Positions 34,917 through 47,904 of a stretch of 64,000 nt of DNA are shown here, in pieces. The stretch comes from Apricaphanius iberus. Its lineage: Eukaryota; Chordata; Actinopteri; Cyprinodontiformes; Aphaniidae. The number at the start of each line of letters is the position of its first letter. The stretch's first letter is position 1. The stretch is from NCBI GenBank assembly GCA_028564705.1, contig JAPXFQ010002755.1:620001-684000 (forward strand), in the 5' to 3' direction. A model generated the notes under the pieces. That model had not been told where the DNA came from. It saw only the letters and a program-made list of their open reading frames with translations, and did no database searches. Position numbers and translations under genes: made by a program.

Positions 34917-37900
34917 CTATTTCACCACACCGACGACGTGCTTCTCCTTCTCGGACACCATGGGGACGCTTCCTGGTTTGCTGTGCTTACGGACATTCAT
35001 CTCCCTGAAAGGCAACGGAGACGTCATGAGTAACTCAAACCAACTGCTGGGAACAATCAGGACGAGGCAGAAAGCAGGGAGGGAGGGAGGGAGGGAGGGG
35101 GAGAAAAGCAAACAGAGGAGGACAGCGGAACAGATTGAATATGTGACTGTTGATTTTAAAGCATTTGCATCACATTACATTTAACACGTCATGCTGCTGC
35201 CACAAATCGGAAAATAAGCTTTGGAGGGTTAGAGCAAACCTGGACAATCAGTCCATCACCCGAGCTGTAAAGGAGCGTGTAATGCCTGTTGTGAGCGCGT
35301 CATAGTGCCCCGGCCCATCTGGGAATTTTTCCATCAGGCTGGTGAAACTGCGTAGGTCACACCTCTACCTGGCACCAGCCCAAATCACCACCTCAACCTT
35401 GAATGGATGCAGTGTGTGTGTGTGTGTGTGGAGGGGGATTCCCATAATCTCTGTCATGCTTCTAATAGAAAAGAGGGAAAAACTGGCTACGCACTTTCGA
35501 CGGCGAGCCTCCTTCATGACCCTCAGCTCGTTCCTCTGGTGGTAGATGTTCTTGGGCAGATGTCGGTGGCGCGCGATGCGCTTGATTTGCGGGTGGTGCT
35601 GGAACTTCTCCTTCAGCTTCTGGCCGTAGTTAATGGCCGCCTTCTCTCTGGGGGCCAGCTACATTAAACCACAGGGAAGAGAGCACAATAAAAAAAAAAA
35701 CTTCTGTTAATGCTCCACCGTCTTCAGAACAAATACTGAGTGGGTCAGTAAAAAGTCCCCATTAACATTTCTCTGATATATTATACATTTTTGTTAAAAA
35801 ATGAAGAAAAACGCTGTGCCCTTTAAAAGTCTTACATATTTTGTTATATTAAAACCAGAGGTTGCACTATACATTTTTTTATCTGTCATTTTTATTGGCA
35901 GGGTTTAAAAAAAATCCGGTCACAGCAATCATCTGACTAGTTAAAACCTTTCCAATAGTATCTGTTAAGTAGTATATATATATATATATATATATATAAA
36001 ATCAAAACAACCTAATCCCCCGCAACCCTTCAAGGAGAAGCGGGTTATAAATAATGGATGGAATTTATCCACCTGGGGAAAAATTCTGCGCATTACAGCG
36101 CTCAGATGGAGTTTTGAAAACTAATCTGTAAAAATGACGGACGGGACAAGCGTTCAAATTTTTCCTTCACCGTTCTAAAAAACGTCGGTCAAATACGAAG
36201 AATATTCAGTTAACGCGACCCTTGATTCCAACCGCCACCAAAGTATTTCTATAAAAAACCCAAAGTAGCTCATAATTGTCCTTATTGAAAGAAATCAGAA
36301 GTTCTATTTGCAGTCACCACCAAACTTATTTTTTTTTTTATTTTTATCAACAAAACAAACAAATGTACTTTTTGTCTTCTCTGGAAATATAACCGAGGTT
36401 TTGAGGCAGTCCAAGCTCTAGACTTGAAACTGAAAGAATCTGTGGAGGAAGATGGAGATTAATGGGATAGCAAGAGGACCTTCTTACTAGGGCCGGGAGA
36501 TATGACTAATTGTTTATATCCCGATAACGATATACTTCACAATATAGCAATTTTTCAGTTATTTTATTTCATGAATAGCTTATAAAAGTTAACAACATAC
36601 AAATGCGGTTTTAAATGATAGATGACAATAACACCCCCCAGACTGATCGTGTACTGATCTCCTTCCATCTGCGGGAGTTATGGATATCAGTGATATTTTA
36701 GGAGAGCGGCTCAGCTCTACACTCTGCCTTCAAATTAAGCATTTTATTTGAAAAGCATCCAAATTTGGCCGCGATACCTGCTGTCACTCATTTTGTTAAC
36801 TTTACAGCACGTTTTGGCAATAGCGTTTTTAAACATAAACAGAACGTACGCCGGCAGCCACGGTCACGTGAGGCAAGTCTGTTCCATTTACCTGTTTTGT
36901 TTGACCAAGGAAGGACAGTGTCCTCCTATGCAAGGCGCCATTGCAAGGAGACACTGAGAAACACCCTAGGTCATCGGTATCCCCTGATGGAAATCAGATT
37001 TTAACAGATCGGCTAATAAATAAAATGGGGCCAATATTAACAACTGATTTCTATTTCCATCTTTTAACCATTTGAAGGGGAGGATATTATTATACTACTA
37101 TGGAGGTTTGCATTACTGAGCGATCACCGTCAAACACAAGGAGGTACTTTCGTAAAAATCGACGCGACTCGTCATCTAATACAGCCCATCTCCTATCACT
37201 GAAATAATGTGAAAATATCGTCCTGATCGGATCTGGAGACATCGCTAGATTAAATCGTATATTTTATGACATTTACATTTATTGATGAAAGCAGGTCAAC
37301 TCTGAGCACATGTGATAGACGCAGTATAGTGGGGGGGGGGGGGGGGGGGGGGGGCCACAAAGCCTTCCACGTGCTCGCCAAAGGTAGCCTGACATTAGGC
37401 ACGGAGATGAGACCCTCAGACCCCTTGTAAGACCATATGCTGTGCAGTTGGCCCTGGGTTTCTCCAATGCTAGGTCTCACGTGGCTCTATTGTATCAGAA
37501 GGTCCCGCTAGACAAAGGCATTGATGCTATGGACTGGCTCGCCCGGAATTCCCCAGAAAAATTTAGCGCGTCTGGGCCGTCATGTCTCGCTCCATCCACC
37601 AACACCACGTTGCACCACAGACTTCCCAGGAGTCAGCGGATGCTTTAGTCCAGTTCTTGGAGGAGCTCCCTCAGGAGACCATCTGCCACCTCATCAGGAG
37701 CATGCCCAGGTGTTGTAGGAAGGTCATACAGGTATGTGGAGGCCACACACACTACTGAGCCTTATTTTGCCTTGTTTTAAAGACATTACACAAAGTTGAA
37801 TCACCTCTAGTGTGTTTTTCCACTTGAATTTTGAGTGCGACTCCAATCCAGACCTCCGTGGATTGATGAATTTAATTTCGATAGATAATTTTTCTGGGGT

Positions 37901-40900
37901 TTGTTTTTGTCAGCACATTCAACTATGTTAATAACAAAGTATAGTAATAAGAATTTATAATTCATTCAGATTTAGCATGTCTTATTTTAGCGTTCCCTTT
38001 ATTTCTTTTTACCACTGTAAGGTTTTGATCCGGACAGCTTTGGACCTTAGTTGTTTTTATTATTGAGACTTAATGAGACTATTTAAGATTACATGTTTGA
38101 AATATGTTTGGATAGCCGGCTTTTTATCATGTGCGTTATAATGCTGTCATCGTCTCTTGCCCAGAACAAGAGTTTCACCCTTGGGAAAGGGTTTTATCTG
38201 GTTAAATAGGGGTGAAGAAAAAAAAAAAAAAAAAAAAATCGCAAATAAATAAATGGTGATGCCACAAGTTCAACAGATTACATATAATAAAAAACAGGAG
38301 GTCTCCTTTAATAAAACGGTATATTTGTGTATTTTCCGTTTGCTTGCTCTTCATTCCATGGGTAAAGTATCCTGTAATTTTAGGACATAGTTTTAAGTAA
38401 GAGTAGTGATACTTTGTAATAATATTACTCCACTAAAAGTAAAAGTACAGCACAGCTAAGCCTCTTTTAAAAGTATGTTTTTTCAAAAAAAGTTACTTGA
38501 GTAAATGTAACTGAGTAAATTTAACTACTTACTACCCACCTCTGGACCAGAGTGATGGCTTCAGACCATCTAACAAAGCGTTGATTCAGCATCATGGCAT
38601 TTCTTGATAATTAAAGATCCTCTCAGTAGAACTTTGCTGCTATTGCTTCATTATATTCCAAGTGGCCTCCGTTTAAGTGATTGGCCGATTTCAAAGTGCT
38701 GATGGGCGCATTGCTTGTCTGATCTATCTAAGTGCAAAGCCGGCAAATAAATTTTCCCTAGCACAGTGACAGTAAAACAAGTGCCAAAAGCCGCCCATTT
38801 CCACTACGACGTTGCATTAGGAGAATAACCAAGAGTGAATCTGATTAGGAGTGAAAGACGGCTGATGGAGATGGCCCTTAATAATTTAGCATCAACTGGT
38901 ATTTGAGGCAACAGAACCTGGGGAACCTTAACAAGCCTCATGTGACCGCTGAGAACACAATAATATTCCATTAATGTAATATCCTGTAGTATTGGTAACA
39001 ATGAAGGTAATGCCACTCAACAAATATTAAATGTTTCTGAATTGCTGTCCAGAGTTTATGGGAGATTTTTTTTTCTATCAAAAGGAGCCACTGTGCCAAC
39101 TGGAGTTCTGCAATTACTGAGAGTAAGTGACTGTACCCCAAGTCAGCATCCATCAGTGCATTTGGCAACAGTCACACCATACCATAGCTCCTGGCAGAGT
39201 GGCCCCACTGTTACAGTGCAGACGCGGGCGCCGGGCCAAGGCGAGGCGGAAGAATGGGGCCAATTCGTAAAACTTGATCAAGCAATAAACCCGACGGCGA
39301 TGCGAGATCAGTTGACAGCTGAGGAAAACGCAGCTCCTGATCAGCATGTAGACATTCCCATTAGGAATGACCCGCACGGCGTGCCAACGAGGAGCGACGG
39401 AAAGGGAAGAAAAAAAAAAAAAAAAAAAGAAGAGAACTCACCACTCCCAGTTTCTCAGCTGCGTTCGCCTTCCACAGACGGATGTTCATTTCATCAGACC
39501 CGCTCAGGATGTACCTGTTGTCCGACGACCACTTTACGCAGATGACATGCTGCATGCGCTTGGTGTGGTAGACTTCTCTGGAAACGCCCCAACATAACAC
39601 GGTACAAGTTTAAAACATTAAATCCTCTCATCAGGACGGCCTGACGGTTGGGAACTTTGAGGGTCGGTTCCGGTACATTCTGCCAAATGTTAAAAGGTTA
39701 AAATGATCGCCTTTACTGACCTGCTGTGTCCGCCGTCTTTAGGGAAGATGCGGATGGTCTTGTCAAAGCTGGCAGATACAAACTCCTGTCCGGTGGGAGA
39801 GTAGTCCACATCCAGTACTGCAGAGACATGGTCCATGTGCACATTGGTGGGCTTTTCCAGGTGCCTCATGTCGTATGTGTACAGGCTAGTGAGACAATGG
39901 GAAAGCAACAAATCGTATTCGGAATTTGTACTTTACTATAAACCACATGTGAAAAGTAGCATTCTAATGCAACAAGTAAAAAACAGCAAGAACTTTACAT
40001 CCTTGGTACTAGTTTCCCATATCAAGAATCCATGACCAATCATTTCATATTCACTTTTATTGTGACACATATCCTACACCAGTGTTTCTCAACCTTTTTT
40101 TTATTGATAAAAATCACAAGGCACACTACCAACTAAGCTTAATTGGACCATAGCGCTGTTGGCTAGCTTTTCACCACACACCAAGCACAACAGAGTTGGT
40201 GTCATTGAATCAACGGTGAAAGTCAATCCAATGGAATTATACATTTCACTGTACTGCCTCAAGACTTAGCTTGCGGACAACAGCTTTCCTTTCTTTTGAC
40301 CTCCATTCATACTAGGGACTTCATCTGGTTCGGAATTCTGTCCAGGGCCCAGTTTGGAGTTTACAGATTTCCTTTTGTAAAACCTCCCCATCACTGTAAC
40401 GGTAAACTCCCTAGCCACAATGCTACTACCACTTGTCACATCTAGGTATCATTAATTCTTCTGTCTCAAAATACAAGGCAATAAGTTACCTGCTGCCACT
40501 TACTCATAAGGAAGGGTATGACATAATTACTATGTCACCAGGCAGCACAGACGCTTGACAATGGCACATCATTTGCTGACAATAATTATTTCCCCCTCAA
40601 AATGTTTTTAACCAATTAAGTGAAACTGAATACTTTCCCCCTGCACACCTGACGACCTCTCACAGCATACTAGTGTGATAAACACTGTCCTACACAACTA
40701 CACCAACAAACAAAGGTAAAGAAAGGACCAAAAAATGAGCAGGGTATCGATTCAACTTTCAGGAACCGATTAGACTCAATTCAATCTGTTCCGATTCAAT
40801 AGGATATGTTGTTTTTTGGAGCTGTTACCTTAGTTACATGACTGTAATTCAATGACTCGACACTGTGTGGAGTAACAGTTAAATCAATTTTTGGACGTCA

Positions 40901-43900
40901 GAATCGATTTTTATCAGTGCAGCACTTCCCAACAGGTACATGTCGGCTATCCTGTTAGCGTACATAAGGAGTTACTGAAGCACTTTTGACTACATTTCAA
41001 CATTAAGTCTTCAAGCCCATTGTCACAATCAGAACTTCCAGGTAATTTTACCAAAAAGAACCATTTTCCAGGCCATTTCAGGAAACAAACAAGTACCAGC
41101 CTTGGGGTATTTACTTGGATATTGCCCAGTAGAGTCTTTGTTAAGGACTTGTGCGTGCCGCCGAAGGGGAAAGGGAATTTTGTCAGATCTTAACAAGCAG
41201 ACCGTCCCAGCTTCAACATTCATGGGTCAGACCCAACAACTGCATACATGGGCATACTTTCCAACCATCCCGATTTTCCCGGGAGAGTCCCGAATTTCAG
41301 TGTCCCTCCCAAAAATCTCCTGGAGCCGTTTTCCTGAATTTCTCCCGACATCTGACGGTGTCGCTTATATTTACTCCCCGTTTCTTTTGTGAGAGGGATG
41401 GAGAATAAAACATGCATTTTGCCAAGGAAGGTGCTATGGGGTACAGTTTCCACATTCCAGTCATGAAAAATCATTACCCGTTGGCAAAATTTGCCATTTT
41501 GAATCCAAAATAGATCACCTATGTGATTCCTATATGTCTGATGAGGAAACCAATCAGCTGTAATTAGTGACCCACGCCGTGGCAACGACCTGCAAGTTTC
41601 AGAACAGTCTTAATGTGACTAAAAAAAGCTGCAGTTTCAATTAGTTTTTAAACCTTCCTTATTAATCGGGAGTAAAAACTGTTTCAACAGTCCTCAAGTC
41701 TTATTTCCTTTCATTTCAAGTGAGTGTTTAAAATGATTAATAAGTGATCATTCCTAAATGCTCAGTGGTGCTGAGCAGGGGCGTATCCAGGAGGCTAATA
41801 AAGAGGGGCTAAAAGGGGCCAAGGTGGGTCTTGGAATCTAGCACTAAAATAGCACCCGGGTCAGACACAGTTCTCATGCACATAACCCTCAATTCCCCCT
41901 CCACCACACACTGATTTCAAATCTATGGGAAACACGGCACTTCATATGGTCCTGAAAGAGGACATCTTTCTTCAGCAATCCAGCAGACACCTGAAGGTTT
42001 GGGCTCACAGTTTCATCCACATCATCAAATGAAATTTTGTTTTAGCCTTACTTGTAGTCTTCATTTGCACATGTGAAATAGTACGCTTCCATTGGGTTCC
42101 AGCATATTGTGTTGGTCCTCATTGTCATGATTACCTGAAGGAAAAAAAAAACCAACAACACAAAAAACAAAACACAACAGTCTTACAATATAATCGACAA
42201 AGCAGAAGAACAAGAAAGAAGAATAAAGACCAACCTTTTTCAGTGGTGTCGATTCCCTCATGTCATATAAAACTATACTCCTATCAGAGGCACAGCTTCC
42301 AAGGAGTTCTGTCTATAGGAAGGAAAATAGTTCAATTTTACTAAATCAGGAGACTTTGAAGTGCTCTTTACCCTTAAATGCACATGAGGGTCAAAAAAGG
42401 CTCGGGGAAGCTAATTTCTTGCTATATCTTTTAAACTAAAAGTTACCAGTTCAAATTCTAGGTATTCTTAACATTGTTTTATAAATATAACAAGTGCCAC
42501 CGCTCAAAATTATATTCTAAAAAAGAGCAACATCTGATATATGCAAGTAGTATCTTCAGTTTTTACCTAACAACTGTACCTTATGAAACAGTTAGTGAAA
42601 GATTAGCTTTAGCTAGCCAACTAAGCCAGCGAAATGTATCGTATGTTTGGGTGCTCTTGTGTGTATGTGCTTTTGGAATGCATGAGTTATCATGATTGTG
42701 TGACTGTGTTCTCAGTCTCCCATTAATTTTGTTATTTTTAGTTTACTAAAACTAGATAGCTAACCCAGCTAGCTAACATTACCCTATTAATAATGTGTCT
42801 GTGTCTCATACCTGATAACTGTGTGAAGGAATTGTCCTTATTCTTTGTTATCATAAAATGTATTTTTTTAAATAATTTTTTACGTTTGTAAACCTAGCTA
42901 GCTGTCATTATGTGAAACACGCTGGCATTTTTGTGTTCGCTCTTGCATGTGTGCATGCATTTTAAAGTGACAGTGATTGGTTTTTGACCATTCATATCTG
43001 GAAATATCCATCTAAATATTGCTGAAAATGAATCAAGTGATGCCCAATCATTGAAAAGTTCTGGCTGCTTCATAACATATAACCAAAAAAAGCGGGTCTA
43101 AAATACATGGTCGCAGGTCCCAGTGTATGGGGGTGGATGTATTTGACCCTTCTAAGTGAGCCGATGTGGACAAAACGCCTTTACTAATTCTTGAGAGTGC
43201 GGTCACTTTGCTATCCCCTCGTCCTCTATAGAAGTTTAAATGAAGAGCTCTGTGAACAGAATTTAAATACCATCCCTACAGTGAAGCATGGTGGTGGCAG
43301 CATCATGCTGTGGAGATGTGTTTTAGCGGCAGGAACTGGAAGACTAGTCAAGATAGAGGGAAAGATGAATGCATCATGTACAGAGACATCCTGGATGAAA
43401 ACCTGCTCCAAAGCGCTCTTGACCTCAGACTGGGGTGACGGTTCGCCTTTCAGCCGGACAATGACCCTAAGCACACAGCCAGAATATCCAAGGAGCGGCT
43501 ACAGAACAACTCGGTGAATGTCCTTGAGGTGCCCAGCCACAGCCCAGACCTAAACCCAATTGAACATCTCTGGGCTGTGAATACTTATGTACAAGTTATT
43601 CCTCAGGTTTTTAAAATTTGATTTTATAAATTTGCAACATTCTAAACATTTATTTTTACATCGTCATTATGGCGTGTTGTGTGTTGAATTTAATCCATTT
43701 TGGTATAAGGCTGTAACATTAAAAAATGTGGAAAAAGTGAAGCGCTGTGAATACTTTCCGGATGCACTGTACGTGAGGTCCATTTTATTGTGCAAAGCAC
43801 TTTGAATTGCATTTGAAAAGCCCTCTATAAGGTTTGATTGATTTCTTTTCTTTTTAGATTTTCTCAAACGAGATTTTGGATGAGTTACTCCCACAAACAC

Positions 43901-46900
43901 ACACACTTTCAGACACACAAACAGGTATACTAAATAGATACTAATATTGTTCTATTGCTGTTGAGCAATTTGTTTTCCAATTTTAAAGACATCTTTTTAA
44001 ACAAGTTATAATAGGTTTATGCTCTCCACAAAAACATATTGATAAAGGTTTGTTGCACAGAATTGACAATTTACTAATTCCTAACAGATTCGGTCCCTTT
44101 TAAAATGAGGCGTTTAGAGGATGCCAACTCTAATATTCAAACTATCGTACTAGTCCGCAGGTTTGCCTCACGTGAGAACAGCACGGAATTTGAATTGTTG
44201 GAGGCACATTTTGAACCGGTTTGTATAAGCAAAAGGTTTCCAATCATCAAAAATGTAAAAAATTAAATAAAAATAAACAGATGGATGCTTTTTTTTATGT
44301 TCGGAGTGTTTATAGAGGCAGCTGAGACCCACATGGCAACACAAAAGGGTGAAAAAAAAGTGTATATTGCATAAAATATCCCCTTTGAGTGCCTTAAAAA
44401 TTTTCAAAAAAATTTTATTTTACCTTGTAATCCTTCTGGTGTGAACACAGTTATAATATAAAAACAAGTTAATATCCTTAACCAAAATGACAACAACAAA
44501 AAAAGCGGAAAAACACAGCGATTCTAAAAGGTGTCATTTATTAGGAACTTATGGCAGAGTGTAGGGTCACTCACGCAAGGTAAAAGTGGTAGCTATAGAA
44601 GATGATGCCTTACCTCCACAGGGTTAAAGCGGACAGAACTGAAGCTGTCCACGCCCCAGGTAAAGGAGCGGACCGGGGTGCTCCTCTGCTCGTCCCAGAT
44701 GTCCACCTGCTGGCCGCATGTTGCAAACACAGCGTTCTTTTGGTGATGGTCCAGTCCTGTGAACACAGTCTAAAAGGGATGCTTCTCTTTCAGCAAACTC
44801 TTAACCTAATAAAACCAAACTCTTGTGAATGAAATGAAAGAGGCCTTACCTTGCCAAGGATGGTATTAAGAGGCTCCTCCTGCTCTCCGTAGCCCGGCGC
44901 TTCCATTTTCCATTGCTTTATCGTTTTATCGTCTCCAATCTGTTATGATCAAGCATGTGTTGGTATGGCGCTAAATTATGTCTGTGTGATTATCAGAAAC
45001 AAACAAGTTGATGGGAAAACGTGACGACGATGAGGACGAGGGTTTACCGTAAAGAAGGAAGTGCCGCAGTATCTGACGACCATTCCCCGGACGAAACCTT
45101 CATGTGCTTGGAGCGTGCGGACGCACTCGTGTTTGGTAAGATTCCACACTTTGACCTACGAAAAGGACATCAAAATAACGAAAACCCTCAGACGATCGGG
45201 GCTCTGTTGGAAAACATGTCGGTACTAAGCCCACAAAACATAAAAAAGAACGTTTACCTCGCCATCACAGGAGCCAGAGAGCACGGAGGAGAGACTCCTG
45301 GGGTGCTTGGCCAGACAGTTCACCCCATCTCTGTGGCCGTCCAGGGAGGCCAGGAACGGCTTGGCAAACACGCGCTCCAACTTAGTGGCATTCAGGGCCC
45401 GAGTGTATTCTCGGCTCACCTCGAACGGATGGAGGGAGGGGTCATAGTTCCTGGGGACTAACACCACAACAGCAGTCAGAGGTTGAACTGAAATAATATT
45501 TTAGGGCCTTTTTATGTTTTGCCTTGTTCCAAAGAATATTACTAACTGGAATGGATTTGACGAGCTATGCTACCAACAAGTAGCATATGACCGAGAAAGG
45601 TGACAAAAAAAAAGATACAAGGTTTGTAACAAATATAGGGTTTAGGGATGCACCGATTTGAAAATTTGGGCAGATACAGATATCAAAGGGGAAGTTTGCT
45701 TGTTCGTTTTTTTTTTCAAACTGGACCTTATTTTTTAGCATTTATTACGTTCAGTTACTCACCCAGACAAGTTTGGAGCCACTTTGAGTCCTTCGGAAGA
45801 AGTTTACATCCAGTTGCGTATATCCGTATAATGGGTTTCTTGACGGCAGGCAAAGTACATAAGGCATCTTTCTGCCACAAAACGCCCTACACAGGTGCTG
45901 CCTTGGAAGCTTCTAGAGTTTTACAGGCTTCTAATCCAACCAAATCCAATTTACACTAACAAGTGGTTTCAATGATGGCGCACAACTCACACTACAACTG
46001 GGATGGAGCATGGCAATGATGTCATAGTAATTGCATGTTAGCTTAGTATTATAAGCCTCTAAACCACCCCATAAGAGAACAAAGCAGCACTTAAGAGATG
46101 CTCTGAACTCCAAAGGGAGTAGTGCTAACGATTAATAACAAAACAATGTTTAAATGAAGGCGTTTTTAAGGTAGATAGCGCTTTATTTAGAGTCGGAACT
46201 TTGCCTCGCCCCATGACTCCCATTATATGGATATACGCTCATCGCAACTGGTTATAAACCTCTCCCAAAGGAAGTCAAGTGGCTCCAAACGTGTCTGGGT
46301 GAGTAAATTAACAACATATTTGCTCAAAATAAAGTCCAGATAAACTTTTCCTTCAACATTGCAGTTGTGGCCAATTATAGATATTTACCGATATTAATTT
46401 GTATTCCCATACCCTTTAGACCAGAGATTTCCACACTTTTTGCTACAAGGGCCAAAATAATCAAGTCGCGTTCGTCAATCTAAGGAGAGTAGAAAAATGG
46501 TCAAATTAAGGCGTTTTGGACCGAATAAACCTTATTACAAGTGGCATTTGGACCGCCCCGAGCACTCCCGTTCTACGGATACAGCTGATCAAGACTGGAT
46601 GTATAAATACTGCTGAACGGCTCAAACTGGCTTCAAACTTCTCAGCGTGAGTGAAAAAAACACAATATGTGCTAAAAATAAAGTCCAGGTAAAAGAAGAA
46701 GAAAAAAACAAAACAAAAAAACAAACAGCTTTTCCCTTTAATGCCGGTATTTTGTGCAACCCTAAAATCTGTAAATCTAGAACATCCGGCATGCATTTGT
46801 GTTAGGAATTCCTGACTCAACGCTCTACAGGAACACCTTTTACTTTAATTAAAGCCATATGTTTTAATGACAATTAGAATATGTTCTTTGAGCCTCTGTA

Positions 46901-47904
46901 GGCACGTTTCCACTGCTGAAAATTCAGGGTGATTTAACCAGATCTTTTTCTGATAATATTTTGGCACGCTCTAGGGATGCACCGATATCGATACGGGTAT
47001 TGGGTATCGGCCCCGATACTGCCTAATGAACCCGTATCGGTATCGGCTAATGTTAACCAATACCATGAACCGGTACTTAAGATGTGGAAACGCACCAATA
47101 ATTTCACTGAAAATATTCGTTTTTAACTTGGAAGTAGGCAAATAAATGAAAAAGGTTCCATTTAAGTGACATCAGACCAGAGCTGCTGCTTCTTCCACAT
47201 ATTTTCTGCATTCCCTAAAACAATGCTGCAGCAAACATGCCTTCTGTTGTTATTTTTTTTAGATTACTGAAGCGCAGATTCTTTTATCTGGAAGCTGTGA
47301 ACCTCTGCAGCTCCTCCAGAGTTAACGTGGAAAGCAAATCTGATTAATACCGTCCTTGCATGGTTTGTTGTAGACTTGCCAGTTCGCCATCTGGTCTTTC
47401 CATTTCAATATAAGTTTTAGTTAGGTGTATCAGAGTAAAGGACAGCTAAAAACAATTTAATGCTAAACAGATTTGTAGATTTAAAAAATAAAAACAGTAT
47501 TTTTTCTCTCTCCTCCCCAATTAATCCCGATTGCGTGTTGGTTTTAATCATATAAAATCCCAATGAAACACCATGGAGTATTATACAAGCTGTGAAACAA
47601 TTCAAAGCACTATTCACTTTAATTCTGGGAGGGTATATTTTTAATTTAGAGTAGGACTTAAATAGTTCACTTAAGCACCCTCCTAACCAACTGCACACAA
47701 CCTCTGTTCAATAAATAATAATAATAATAATCCAAAGGAACACCCAGTGTCGTTATTATCTCTGTATGAGAACAACAAAACGTTGATGTTTATGCTAAAC
47801 TTTAGCCTCTGGAAGCCCACATTCACACACCTACCTCGCTGAATATCGTGTTTCGTTTCCCGGACATAATCATCCGGGTTTCTTGAAAGGACCTTGACTT
47901 TCAT
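34917..47904 (-). CDS. dcaf13: DCAF13 (WDSOF1/Sof1), complete, 11 coding exons
   Basis: DCAF13 is a nucleolar WD40 protein, the orthologue of yeast Sof1, needed for 18S rRNA processing in the small-subunit processome. It also acts as a CUL4-DDB1 substrate receptor. Exons in transcript order: 47835-47904, 45258-45457, 45048-45155, 44850-44939, 44614-44769, 42235-42312, 42052-42134, 39721-39885, 39442-39577, 35495-35658, 34917-35004. Every junction is GT-AG and the joined frame is 445 codons plus stop, the human length. It starts [20 protein letters not shown] repeats are seen in exon 2 ([15 protein letters not shown]), exon 3 ([10 protein letters not shown]), exon 5 ([10 protein letters not shown]), exon 6 ([10 protein letters not shown]), exon 8 ([19 protein letters not shown]) and exon 9 ([12 protein letters not shown]). 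The Sof1 C-terminal domain spans residues ~363-445 ([38 protein letters not shown]). Introns carry Tc1, hAT and unclassified repeats; none touches an exon. Confidence 0.97.
35073..35100. repeat. (GGGA)n microsatellite in DCAF13 intron 10
   Basis: Six GGGA-type units lie about 70 bp upstream of the exon 11 acceptor in transcript orientation, where they read as a pyrimidine-rich tract. Confidence 0.85.
35411..35430. repeat. (GT)n microsatellite
   Basis: A pure GT run just downstream of the DCAF13 exon 10 donor. Confidence 0.9.
35973..35998. repeat. (TA)n microsatellite
   Basis: A perfect 13-unit TA run in DCAF13 intron 9. Confidence 0.93.
36487..36640. repeat. hAT-like MITE fragment (GGGCCGGGAGATAT type)
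   Basis: CTAGGGCCGGGAGATATGAC followed by TATCCCGATAACGATATAC is one end of a common fish hAT MITE. The partner end was not located with certainty. Confidence 0.5.
37331..37354. repeat. G24 homopolymer
   Basis: An uninterrupted run of 24 G in DCAF13 intron 9, long enough to be length-unstable and to form G-quadruplex. Confidence 0.95.
37380..38020 (+). pseudogene. Tc1-like transposase C-terminus and 3' end
   Basis: The plus strand encodes [11 protein letters not shown] (degenerate [14 protein letters not shown]), then in shifted frames QEFADALVQ-like and [20 protein letters not shown] ending at a stop near 37758. The 3' UTR and inverted-repeat remnant continue to a TTCCCTTTATTTCTTTTT end at about 38012. 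This is a different Tc1 lineage from those at 1, 2384 and 43190. It is antisense to DCAF13. Confidence 0.8.
40080..40687. mobile_element. hAT non-autonomous element with perfect 8-bp target duplication
   Basis: A 608-bp element in DCAF13 intron 7 begins CAGTGTTTCTCAACC and ends, inverted, CAGTGTTTATCACACTAG. The 8-mer TCCTACAC flanks it exactly on both sides (40072-40079 and 40688-40695). The interior has no transposase frame. The perfect duplication suggests a fairly recent insertion. Confidence 0.92.
41249..41800. repeat. Unclassified dispersed repeat A, copy 1
   Basis: This segment (for example GGGATGGAGAATAAAACATG, GGGGTACAGTTTCC and TTCCAGTCATGAAAAATCA) is also present at about 55500-56130, including the shared end GAGCAGGGGCGTATCCAGGA. 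It begins near ACTTTCCAACCATCCCGATT, a motif common in fish repeats. No coding capacity or clear terminal repeats are visible. Confidence 0.75.
43190..43771 (+). pseudogene. Tc1-like transposase fragment with right terminal repeat
   Basis: In DCAF13 intron 5, antisense to the gene. The plus strand encodes [19 protein letters not shown], then frameshifted pieces ([14 protein letters not shown] from [25 protein letters not shown]). A long AT-rich 3' region ends in GAATACTTTCCGGATGCACT and TGTA, a widespread fish Tc1 terminus with its TA target dinucleotide at 43770-43771. The left half of the element is missing. Confidence 0.85.
45690..46365. mobile_element. Unclassified inverted-repeat element B, copy 1
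   Basis: The ends are long inverted repeats. ACTCACCCAGACAAGTTTGG at about 45756, followed by AGCCACTT, faces the reverse-complement CAAACGTGTCTGGGTGAGT at about 46288. Each is preceded outward by a matching CTGGACCTTATTTT / CTGGACTTTATTTT. The interior (ACTACAACTGGGATGGAGCA, GACTCCCATTATATGGATAT) recurs at 56350-56820. It lies in DCAF13 intron 1. Confidence 0.75.
46505..46760. repeat. Partial copy of element B
   Basis: Only the right-hand inverted repeat is preserved (TTCAAACTTCTCAGCGTGAG, then AATAAAGTCCAGGTAAAAG). It is in DCAF13 intron 1, 140 bp past copy 1. Confidence 0.6.
46976..47160. repeat. Truncated CCGATAC-family hAT MITE
   Basis: TAGGGATGCACCGATATCG opens the copy. CCCGTATCGGTATCGGCTAA and AACCAATACCATGAAC follow, as in the 6322 copy. 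No right end was found. Confidence 0.7.

Noticed and set aside
34795..35184. 129-codon plus-strand frame
   Set aside because: It overlaps the last DCAF13 exon in antisense and shows no domain; DCAF13 on the minus strand explains the conservation.
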